From assembly GCA_012841405.1 (NCBI GenBank), contig DUUT01000067.1, positions 1 to 39,719 on the forward strand: DNA of 39,719 bases, written 5' to 3'. Made by a program: the position numbers and the translations under genes. Position 1 is the stretch's first letter. Every line of letters starts with the position of its first letter. Shown here in pieces: positions 32,120-38,263 of the stretch. This DNA comes from Chloroflexota bacterium (GTDB lineage Bacteria; Chloroflexota; Anaerolineae; UBA1429). A model generated the notes under the pieces. The model had not been told where the DNA came from. It did not search any database and saw nothing but the letters and a program-made list of their open reading frames with translations.

Positions 32120-32442
32120 AAGAGCTGCACCATCACCACAGCCTTGAGAAACGCCTCGCCGCAGAGAGTCGCGCCATGCTCGCCATGCTGTGGGTGGGCT
32201 ACAGCCTCGAGGACATCGAGGATGCCCTGCAAGCCGCCGCTTCGGGGTACCCCGCCACGGCGGGGGGTCAGGCGAGCTCCACCGACGGCGTTGCTCCGGC
32301 GCCTGCCGTGCCGTCACCCAGCGACGGGACCTCCTCGGCGAGGATCTCGCGAGCGACGTCCTCGTACACCGGGGGCACCAACACCTCCACCCGCCCAAGT
32401 CCGTCAACGGTGAGGCCCAACACCCGCCCCACCGAAGGGTAA
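32116..32442 (+). CDS. fourth gene of terminase operon, probably truncated
   Basis: ATG at 32116 overlaps the sigma-factor stop by four bases (ATGA). The first 45 or so residues look like a real protein (MKELHHHHSLEKRLAAESRA, then MLWVGYSLEDIEDALQAAA), including four consecutive His. From about residue 50 the frame becomes Ser/Thr/Pro-rich and runs antisense through the DUF2007 gene. I read this as a gene whose 3' end was lost when the island met unrelated DNA near 32240-32270. No function is known. Confidence 0.5.
   Translation: MKELHHHHSLEKRLAAESRAMLAMLWVGYSLEDIEDALQAAASGYPATAGGQASSTDGVAPAPAVPSPSDGTSSARISRATSSYTGGTNTSTRPSPSTVRPNTRPTEG
32251..32266. terminator. hairpin at island/DUF2007 boundary
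   Basis: CCCCGCC and GGCGGGG form a seven-pair stem around two bases, immediately beyond the DUF2007 stop codon. No T-run follows on either strand. Confidence 0.4.
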
Positions 32443-32549
32443 CGCAGCATGGCGGGAATGCCCTCACTCTCCAGCTTGCTGCGCACCACCTCGGCGGCCA
32501 GAGGCCCCTGGGAGACATACACTACCACGGGTCTGTGCGAATCGCTCAT
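32268..32549 (-). CDS. DUF2007-type putative signal-transducing protein
   Basis: Protein of 93 residues. VVVYVSQGPLAAEVVRSKLESEGIPAMLRY is the first half of a DUF2007 (ferredoxin-like, PII-related) domain, and LGRVEVLVPPVYEDVAREILAEE is the second. Members are small cytoplasmic proteins of unsettled function. The ATG at 32549 has GGGAGC 8 bases upstream; the longer frame to 32741 is unsupported, and a -10 box CATAAT at 32566-32571 would place the transcript start after it. It overlaps the plus-strand frame at 32116-32442 in antisense. Confidence 0.7.
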   Translation of the reverse strand: MSDSHRPVVVYVSQGPLAAEVVRSKLESEGIPAMLRYPSVGRVLGLTVDGLGRVEVLVPPVYEDVAREILAEEVPSLGDGTAGAGATPSVELA

Positions 32550-32631
32550 CGCGCGCTCCCAACGGATTATGTCGTGTCCCCATTGTACTCCTACTTCCCA
32601 ACGGCACCAAGCGGCGCGGCCCGTGCGGCAG

Positions 32632-32660
32632 TTGACGCTCGCGCGGATCACGCCTATCCT
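32632..32660 (+). promoter_or_regulatory. sigma70-type promoter of papain-like gene with 5' stem-loop
   Basis: TTGACG (32632-32637), 17 bases, TATCCT (32655-32660). The transcript would start near 32667 and begin directly with a 10-bp hairpin, CACACGCGCG/CGCGCGTGTG (32667-32692). Confidence 0.6.
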
Positions 32661-32718
32661 CATCACCACACGCGCGCTTTGGCGCGCGTGTGTACGCGGG
32701 TGGAAGAGGGTGACCATC

Positions 32719-33399
32719 GTGTGGGACACTGCGCAGGGCATTCATACCGGATTTCGGGCCACGGAGCATGGCTTTCGCTTCGCCAACTGCTTCTCCTGGG
32801 ACAGTGTCGGACAATTGCAGCGTTGGCTGGTGGCCCGCGCCGGAATCCGCCTCCTGCGCCTGCCGGCCTCCGCTCTAGGGCTGTGCGGTGGGATGTGCCT
32901 GGCCGCTCTCGACCTCTACCATGCCGGGCGACGCGTTCCCACCGATGAGGCCCCGCCCGCGCCGGAAAGCCCCCTCTTTCGGTACCTCTGGCGGCGGCAG
33001 CTCGATTCGTACGGAGGGCTACGCGTCCCCCTGCGCGTGCTGGCCTGGATGTGGCGTCGCGACCAGCACGTGGACCGTCTCACCATCGCCGAGTTTGTGC
33101 GGCTGCAGAGCCGCTTGAGCGGAGGCGCGCCGACACCGCTGGTGCTCGTCCGCACCCGTGGCGCCACGGATCCCACCGCGAACCATCAGGTGCTCGCCCT
33201 GGGGTATACCTGGGAGCCCCACACGCGCCGGGCCACCATCCAGATCTATGATCCGAACCACCCCCTCATCGAGCCCACCGTGTCGTTCACGCTGGCCCCG
33301 GGGGACCGCCTCCATGATCTGCACCAGTCCACCGGCGAGGCGGTACGCGGGTTTTTTGTGGAGTACTATCGCCCCCGGGCGATGCGCCTCCCCGCGTAG
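32719..33399 (+). CDS. papain-like cysteine hydrolase fold protein, hypothetical
   Basis: Protein of about 226 residues, without signal peptide. GFRFANCFSWDS leads to LGLCGGMCLAALDLYHAG, where Cys56 could be the nucleophile. NHQVLALGY with His156 and IQIYDPNHP with Asp178/Asn180 complete a possible Cys-His-Asp/Asn set in the order of papain-like enzymes. I know the pattern only from uncharacterised proteins, so the enzymatic role is inferred. The start is uncertain: GTG codons at 32710 and 32719 both follow GGAAGAGG; I prefer 32719 for spacing. The promoter at 32632-32660 limits the start to after about 32667. Confidence 0.6.
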   Translation: MWDTAQGIHTGFRATEHGFRFANCFSWDSVGQLQRWLVARAGIRLLRLPASALGLCGGMCLAALDLYHAGRRVPTDEAPPAPESPLFRYLWRRQLDSYGGLRVPLRVLAWMWRRDQHVDRLTIAEFVRLQSRLSGGAPTPLVLVRTRGATDPTANHQVLALGYTWEPHTRRATIQIYDPNHPLIEPTVSFTLAPGDRLHDLHQSTGEAVRGFFVEYYRPRAMRLPA

Positions 33400-33426
33400 A
33401 GGGTGCCCAGCCCCGTAAAGAAGACA

Positions 33427-33444
33427 AGCCGCCTTGCGGCGGCT
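33427..33444. terminator. bidirectional terminator between papain-like gene and rpsU
   Basis: AGCCGCC and GGCGGCT pair across a four-base loop. On the minus strand the following bases, TGTCTTCTTT, are T-rich, so it fits best as the rpsU terminator. Confidence 0.65.
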
Positions 33445-33471
33445 CCTCTCCCGATGGCGCAGCGTGGGGAA

Positions 33472-33678
33472 CTAGTCCCAGCGGCGCTGCATCTTGAGCG
33501 TGGTGCGACGGCTCTTGATGCGCTTTTTCGCCGCCTTGCGCTTGCGCGTCTGCGACGGCTTTTCAAAGTAGCGACGCTTCTTCATCTCGGCCCGTAGCTT
33601 GTCCTGCTGGACGGCCTTCTTGAAGCGCCTGTAGAGACTCTCAAACGATTCTCCGCCTTCGCGGATGACGAAACTCAT
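33472..33678 (-). CDS. rpsU: 30S ribosomal protein bS21
   Basis: Small basic protein of 68 residues with the bS21 family pattern: the ESFESLYRRFKKAVQQDK helix, then EMKKRRYFEKPSQTRKRKA and a Lys/Arg tail. bS21 sits near the 3' end of 16S rRNA and helps mRNA selection at initiation. The ATG at 33678 is preceded by a strong AAGGAGGTTG. The nearest good promoter is 340 bases upstream (34015-34043, minus), so the mRNA would have an unusually long leader. Confidence 0.93.
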   Translation of the reverse strand: MSFVIREGGESFESLYRRFKKAVQQDKLRAEMKKRRYFEKPSQTRKRKAAKKRIKSRRTTLKMQRRWD

Positions 33679-34008
33679 ACGTCAACCTCCTTGTATAATA
33701 AAATCAGGCCACACATAACAACGGGATGGCGCCAAAGCCTCTCCCGGAAATGCCAATAGCTCGCAGCGACAACGCTCGAGCGGCGCCTTGACCGTATTCA
33801 AGCTATCGAAAACCAGTCACTGGGAACGCGTAACGAGTATCGCGAGCGCGTACGAATCGAGACCGATACCCGAGGGATACGAAGGGTTCCGCCCACAGAA
33901 GCGAGGCGCTCAGGGACGAGAACGAATAGCGAGGGTATACCCACGGTCTGTTGCTCGCAGCTCCCGGGTCAAGCGAGCCATCACGGGAGCACGCTGGTCA
34001 AGACACGT
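33679..34008 (-). other. long transcribed leader of rpsU, or an unrecognised small RNA
   Basis: About 330 bases between the minus-strand TATAAT promoter and rpsU, lower in GC than the flanks. On the plus strand it is rich in repeated CGAG and CGAA tetranucleotides (33825-33950). Inverted pieces include GCTCCCG/CGGGAGC (33960-33990) and a GGGTATACCC palindrome (33935-33944). I do not recognise a known RNA family. A 75-codon plus-strand frame here is not protein-like. Confidence 0.4.
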
Positions 34009-34014
34009 TACCTA

Positions 34015-34043
34015 ATTATACCATGCTCGGCTCCTGTCGGCAA
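34015..34043 (-). promoter_or_regulatory. sigma70-type promoter of the rpsU leader
   Basis: Minus strand TTGCCG (34038-34043), 17 bases, and a perfect TATAAT (34015-34020). Start near 34008. Confidence 0.65.
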
Positions 34044-34115
34044 ATCGATCCGAACGATGCCGGGTGCTGCCCTGTCGCTTCGGCTCGCGCCGTAACGCAC
34101 CACCGACAGCGCTGC

Positions 34116-34144
34116 TTGCAGCGCCTCGGCGATTGGCCTACCAT
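34116..34144 (+). promoter_or_regulatory. sigma70-type promoter of the first hydrolase
   Basis: TTGCAG (34116-34121), 17 bases, TACCAT (34139-34144); start near 34151, about 65 bases before the ATG at 34216. Confidence 0.5.
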
Positions 34145-34215
34145 GGGAGCCGGTCACCAAGAGCTGCGGCAGGGCGCGGCCGAAGCCGCGCCACCAGTCA
34201 CCAGAGGAGGCAGCA

Positions 34216-35031
34216 ATGCTTGCATGGAAGAGCGGAGAAGTGACCGCCAACGGCCTTCGGCTGCGCTACTATCGCACCGGTGTGAATGGTCGCCCCATCG
34301 TTCTGGCGCACGGCATCACCGACAGTGGCCTGTGCTGGCCGCGGTTGGCCGCCGCTCTCGCCGACGAGTTCCAGGTCATCACCTACGATGCGCGCGGGCA
34401 TGGGCGGTCCGAGGCGCCCTCGGGCCCCTACACGCGCGACGATCAGGCGGATGACCTGGCGGAGCTCGTCAAGGCACTCGGCCTCAAACAGCCGTTCATC
34501 CTCGGGCACAGCATGGGTGCCGATACCACGGCTAACGCCGTGGCGCGCCACCCTGGCCTGGCCGCGGCCATCATACTTGAGGACCCCCCGTGGCGCGACG
34601 AGCCCCCGTCGGAAGCACGCTCCCTCGATCACTATCAGGAGCGTCTGCGCTTCTATCGCTCCATGACGCGTCCCGAGCTCATCGCCTATGGCAAGCAGCG
34701 CAACCCCAACTGGGACGATGCCGAGTTTGAGCCCTGGGCGGATGCCAAGTTCGCCGTCAGCCCCGCAATGATCGAGTGCTTGCAGTGGGCGCCCTCCCCC
34801 TGGCGGACGATCTGCCCCAAGATCACGTGCCCCACGCTCCTCGTGACCGCCGAGGCGGGCGATCGGGCGGACAACCTGGGCGGTATCGTGACCGAGGCCG
34901 TGGCCGCCCAGGCGCTCGCCCTCATGCCCAACGCACAATTGGCGCGTATCAGCGGCGCTGGACACAACATCCGCCGTGAAGCGTTCGATGATTTCCTGGC
35001 GGCGGTACGCGCGTTCCTACGGTGTGTATAA
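34216..35031 (+). CDS. alpha/beta hydrolase 1
   Basis: Alpha/beta-hydrolase of 271 residues. The oxyanion segment IVLAHGITDSGLCW, the strand YDARGHGRSEAP, the nucleophile elbow ILGHSMGAD (Ser near 97), the acid-bearing strand TLLVTAEAG and the catalytic His in SGAGHNIRRE make a complete Ser-Asp-His set. A helical cap lies between about 125 and 205. Esterases, C-C hydrolases and dehalogenase-like enzymes share this outline, and the substrate is unknown. The ATG has AGAGGAGG six bases upstream. A close paralogue follows 79 bases later with the same cap phrases (RNPNWDD here, QNPNWHPDE there), so this is a tandem duplication. Confidence 0.87.
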   Translation: MLAWKSGEVTANGLRLRYYRTGVNGRPIVLAHGITDSGLCWPRLAAALADEFQVITYDARGHGRSEAPSGPYTRDDQADDLAELVKALGLKQPFILGHSMGADTTANAVARHPGLAAAIILEDPPWRDEPPSEARSLDHYQERLRFYRSMTRPELIAYGKQRNPNWDDAEFEPWADAKFAVSPAMIECLQWAPSPWRTICPKITCPTLLVTAEAGDRADNLGGIVTEAVAAQALALMPNAQLARISGAGHNIRREAFDDFLAAVRAFLRCV

Positions 35032-35110
35032 CCATCCAAGGCCGTCGGTGCCGTGGCTTCCAGCCAGACACGGGACCAAACGCTAACCAGCAGAGCGAGG
35101 GAGGTCGGGA

Positions 35111-35905
35111 ATGGCATGGACATCCGGCGACGTCGTCGCCAACGGACTCAGGTTACACTATGTACGCACGGGGGGCGACAAGCCGCCCCTGGTCTTGGCG
35201 CACGGGCATTCGGATAACGGCCTCTGCTGGACGCGGGTAGCGCGCGTCCTCGAATCCGACTATGACCTCATCATGTACGACGCCAGGCGCCATGGACTGT
35301 CGGACGACGGCCCAGAGGTGATGGCGCGCAACGACCTGGCCGAGGATGCCGCCGCCCTCATCCGCGCGCTGGGCCTCGAAAAGCCGGGGATGTTTGGTCA
35401 CTCGATGGGTGCCGCCACTGCCGCGGGCGTCGCCGCCCTCTACCCCGACCTCTTGTCCTACGTCATCCTGGAGGACGTCCCCTGGTTTGACGAGGAGGCG
35501 CGGGCGCGATGGCAGAACCGCCCACCGAGCCAGGAGGAGCCACCTACGACGCGCGAAGGATGGATCGCCCGCTGCCAGCGACAGAACCCGAACTGGCACC
35601 CGGACGAGGTGGGGCCATGGGCCGACTCCAAGATGCAGTTCATGGGTCGCGAGTGGAAGTCCCGCCGCGAGGGTCCTCCCTGGCAGGAGGTGGCGGAGCG
35701 AATCACCGTGCCGGCGCTACTGCTCACCGGCGACCTCGAGCTGGGCGCCATCGTCTCGCCCGCCGTGGCCGATGAGGCCCTCCGCCTCATGCCCAACGCC
35801 CAGGTCGCCCATATGCCGGGAGCCGGGCACTGCATCCATCGCGACAAGTTTGAGGAGACGATGGCGGCGGTTCAGGCGTTCCTGGCCAGAGTGAAGGCGT
35901 CCTGA
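35111..35905 (+). CDS. alpha/beta hydrolase 2 (tandem paralogue)
   Basis: Alpha/beta-hydrolase of 264 residues, similar along its whole length to the gene before it. LVLAHGHSDNGLCW, YDARRHGLSDDG, the nucleophile elbow MFGHSMGAAT, ALLLTGDLELG and PGAGHCIHRDK carry the expected Ser, Asp/Glu and His. The cap segment (about 125-195) is where the two paralogues differ most, suggesting different substrates. The ATG follows GGGAGGTCGGGA. Its TGA stop lies inside the first unit of a 14-bp tandem repeat. Confidence 0.87.
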   Translation: MAWTSGDVVANGLRLHYVRTGGDKPPLVLAHGHSDNGLCWTRVARVLESDYDLIMYDARRHGLSDDGPEVMARNDLAEDAAALIRALGLEKPGMFGHSMGAATAAGVAALYPDLLSYVILEDVPWFDEEARARWQNRPPSQEEPPTTREGWIARCQRQNPNWHPDEVGPWADSKMQFMGREWKSRREGPPWQEVAERITVPALLLTGDLELGAIVSPAVADEALRLMPNAQVAHMPGAGHCIHRDKFEETMAAVQAFLARVKAS

Positions 35906-35992
35906 CGGACGTCTCCTGACGGACGTCTCCTGACGGACGCGTCCTGACGGGCGTGTCCTCAGGGACGCCTGATGAGGAACGCCTCCTAACGC
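35900..35992. repeat. 14-bp tandem repeat (minisatellite)
   Basis: Units of TCCTGACGGACGTC starting at 35900, 35914, 35928, 35942, 35956 and 35970, with a partial seventh at 35984. The first two are identical and later units increasingly diverge. The hydrolase 2 stop codon (35903-35905) lies in unit 1. Confidence 0.9.
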
Positions 35993-36038
35993 ACAAGCCC
36001 GCAGCGCTTTGCCGGCCGGACATGGTAGCGACTCAAAA

Positions 36039-36071
36039 CGCCGGGGGCCGGACGACGCCCGGCCCCCGGCG
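36039..36071. terminator. bidirectional GC-rich terminator hairpin
   Basis: A 13-pair stem (36039-36051 with 36059-36071) and seven-base loop, between the convergent hydrolase 2 and oxidoreductase genes. AAAA precedes it, giving a T-run on the minus strand. Confidence 0.75.
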
Positions 36072-36117
36072 CACGCAGCGCGCTCACCCGGCCTTCCACC
36101 CAGGGCGGATAAGCGCT

Positions 36118-37125
36118 TCAGAAGCCAACCTCGACGCGCGCCCCCTCCTCCACCGAGCGGGCGACAGCGAGGAGCGTCATGAGGTCCCCCAGGGCATCTT
36201 CCTTCGTATAGCTGGGTTCGCGCCCCTGCTGCGCGCAGTCGACGAGCTCGTCCCACATGCGCACATAGGTGTCGGTATCGTCGAGGTCCACGGCGCGCAC
36301 CTCACGCCCCTCACGGTCGGCCAGCACCGCCCGTCGGCGCTCAATCGAGGCGACGCCCTCCCTGCCACGCACGTAAAAGTAGTTGCGCCCGCCACCAAGA
36401 TAGTCCGAGTGGCTGAACACGCCGCGTAGGCCCGAGGCGTACTCGAACAGCATCAACACCTGATCAAAGTCGCCATACTCGGGGCGCAGGCGCACACCCG
36501 ACGCCGTCACGGCATGGGGTACGCCAAAGAGGCGCGACAACTGGGCAATGGAGTGGTGGCCGCCGTCAAAGAGGGTGCCAAGGGGAAAGTCGGGGTGGAT
36601 GCGCCACTCGGTGGCGCCGTAGCCGCGCACCGAGTGCCTACCCCCGTCGTACATCGCGTGCTGCACGCGATCGTACATGACGAGTTCGCCAAGCTCGTCA
36701 GAGGCTAGCAGGGCTCGCAACGCGTCCGCCGAGGGGCGATAGCCCACCTGCTCGAGGACGAGGAGCTGGCGGTCGCCAGCGCTCGCCGCCTCCACCAGGG
36801 CTCGCGCTTCCTCCAGGGTGCGGGCCATCGGCTTTTCCAGCATCACGTGCTTGCCTGCCTGTAGCGCCGCCAAGGCCACGGGCGCGTTCAGCGCGATGGG
36901 GGTGAGCACGACCACGGCATCCACATCGGGCTGGCGCACAAGCTCGTGGTAATCGGTGAAAAAGGCAGCATCCGGGTAGTCGCGAGCCACCTTTTGGCGG
37001 CTGGCCTCGCTTCTGGCGCTAAAGGCCACGAGCGAGACGCGATCCTTCATCCTGTCCAACACCGGCCGATGGGCATTCTCCCAGATCAGACCGGGCCCAA
37101 CGATGCCAAGACGTAGGGCATTCAT
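36118..37125 (-). CDS. Gfo/Idh/MocA family oxidoreductase
   Basis: NAD(P)-dependent oxidoreductase of 335 residues. The N-terminal Rossmann domain starts LRLGIVGPGLIWENAHRPVL, and the family signature EKP is in VMLEKPMARTLEEA (about 97-110). The C-terminal alpha/beta domain holds GTLFDGGHHSIAQLSRLFG, the usual DxxxH catalytic-His region, and YLGGGRNYFYVRGREG. Relatives act on sugars, inositols or pseudosugars; the substrate is unknown. The ATG at 37125 has AAGGAG six bases upstream; the longer open frame to 38073 is antisense to the MBL gene. A promoter lies at 37213-37242. Confidence 0.87.
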   Translation of the reverse strand: MNALRLGIVGPGLIWENAHRPVLDRMKDRVSLVAFSARSEASRQKVARDYPDAAFFTDYHELVRQPDVDAVVVLTPIALNAPVALAALQAGKHVMLEKPMARTLEEARALVEAASAGDRQLLVLEQVGYRPSADALRALLASDELGELVMYDRVQHAMYDGGRHSVRGYGATEWRIHPDFPLGTLFDGGHHSIAQLSRLFGVPHAVTASGVRLRPEYGDFDQVLMLFEYASGLRGVFSHSDYLGGGRNYFYVRGREGVASIERRRAVLADREGREVRAVDLDDTDTYVRMWDELVDCAQQGREPSYTKEDALGDLMTLLAVARSVEEGARVEVGF

Positions 37126-37212
37126 GGCCACTCCTTGTGTTACGAACGCTCTGCAATGGTGTCCATCGCAGACAGACGGATACGGCCGAACCGGCTGCCA
37201 GTCATCGGCCGC

Positions 37213-37242
37213 ACTATAGCCAGGCGCGCGGCACGCCGTCAA
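37213..37242 (-). promoter_or_regulatory. promoter of the Gfo/Idh/MocA gene
   Basis: Minus strand TTGACG (37237-37242), 18 bases, TATAGT (37213-37218). Confidence 0.6.
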
Positions 37243-37273
37243 GCGTCGAGTACTCGTCGCGCCGCGCCGCAGC

Positions 37274-37302
37274 TTGTCGCGCCGCGTCCGCCATGCTATC
37301 GT
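37274..37302 (+). promoter_or_regulatory. promoter of the MBL-fold gene
   Basis: TTGTCG (37274-37279), 17 bases, TATCGT (37297-37302); start near 37309, 42 bases before the ATG. Confidence 0.5.
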
Positions 37303-37350
37303 GCACCGGTACCTGATCCCACGCCTGATGCCATCGATGAGGAGAGGGCC

Positions 37351-38055
37351 ATGCAGATCCTGCCCGGCATCTATCTCGCCAACGGCTTTGCCTACCAGCA
37401 GCACCAGAACGGTTACCTCGTCGTCGGTGACGATGCGGCGGTGCTCATCGATTCGGGTGATCTCGGGGAACGCGAAACCTTTGGCGATATCGCGGCGCAC
37501 CTCGCCATCTGGGGGCTCCGCCCCGAGGACGTCACCCACCTCTTGGTCACCCACTCCCACTTTGATCACGCGAGCCACGCCGCCGCCTGGCAACGCCTCG
37601 GCGCTCAGATCGTAGCAAGCGCGCCGGCAGCCGAGGCCATGGCCGCGGGCGACGACCGCTGCATCGGTTACGCCGTGCAACGCGCGTTTGAGCCCTGCCG
37701 CGTCGATCGTGTGCTCGCCGACGGAGAGACGCTCGCAGCGGGTAACCTGTCGTTCCGGGCCATCGCCGCGCCGGGCCACGCCGATAGTTGCCTCATCTAC
37801 GAGGTGACGCTGGATGGCCGACGCATCTGGTTCTGTGGGGACGTCATCCTCACGGACGTGGAGGGCCGGGAGGTCACCTTGGGCTGGAATGGCGGCCCCG
37901 ACTTTTGCCGTCCCACCTATCTGGAGTCGCTGCGTCGGCTGGCGCACCTGCCATGCGATGTGCTCCTTCCTGGTCACGGTGCGCCGCGTGTCGGCGAGGC
38001 GTGGCGCCAGGTGCAGATGGCCTACACCAAGGCGCTCATGGAGTGGCGCTCGTAG
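37351..38055 (+). CDS. MBL-fold metallo-hydrolase
   Basis: Metallo-beta-lactamase-fold hydrolase of 234 residues. The zinc motif HSHFDH is at 68-73, with a further His in APGHADS (about 137), Asp in FCGDVIL (about 161) and His in LPGHGAP (about 211), so both metal sites are complete. The family includes glyoxalase II-like, lactonase and RNase-like enzymes; the size and motif suit a small-molecule hydrolase. The ATG has GGAGAGG three bases upstream; the longer frame from 37135 crosses the divergent promoter region. Divergent from the Gfo/Idh/MocA gene. Its stop is the first feature before a copy of the dispersed repeat. Confidence 0.87.
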   Translation: MQILPGIYLANGFAYQQHQNGYLVVGDDAAVLIDSGDLGERETFGDIAAHLAIWGLRPEDVTHLLVTHSHFDHASHAAAWQRLGAQIVASAPAAEAMAAGDDRCIGYAVQRAFEPCRVDRVLADGETLAAGNLSFRAIAAPGHADSCLIYEVTLDGRRIWFCGDVILTDVEGREVTLGWNGGPDFCRPTYLESLRRLAHLPCDVLLPGHGAPRVGEAWRQVQMAYTKALMEWRS

Positions 38056-38155
38056 CGTTCGGAACAAGGTCACAGCGTCGTTCCGAGCGCCGGGAGAAAC
38101 CCTTCGATGTGCCTAATGCCCCGTGCTGACGCTCGGTGGCGCGCCGCTCTCCTAG
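38056..38155. repeat. degenerate copy of the CTAG-ended dispersed repeat (reverse orientation)
   Basis: Matches the opposite strand of the 22264-22401 element in blocks: CACAGCGTCGTTC, GAGAAACC, TCGATG, GCCCC, ACGCTCGG in the same order, ending at CTAG (38152-38155). It starts right after the MBL stop codon. Confidence 0.5.
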
Positions 38156-38187
38156 CACTCTGGACACACCCGGGCATCATGTCCCTC

Positions 38188-38216
38188 TTGGTGTTCCGAG
38201 GCTAACCGATTATCAT
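38188..38216 (+). promoter_or_regulatory. promoter of the HExxH lipoprotein gene
   Basis: TTGGTG (38188-38193), 17 bases, TATCAT (38211-38216); start near 38223, 41 bases before the GTG. Confidence 0.55.
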
Positions 38217-38263
38217 AACGGTGCCAACCGTCGTGTGCCACGCCACGATGAAAGGAGCCTCGC

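Noticed and set aside
33788-34015. 75-codon plus-strand frame between rpsU and the hydrolases
   Set aside because: No ribosome binding site, Arg/Ser-biased composition and no family resemblance; it lies opposite the probable rpsU leader.
36118-38073. 651-codon frame extending the Gfo/Idh/MocA gene
   Set aside because: The extension is antisense to the MBL-fold gene and crosses the divergent promoters; the ATG at 37125 has its own AAGGAG.
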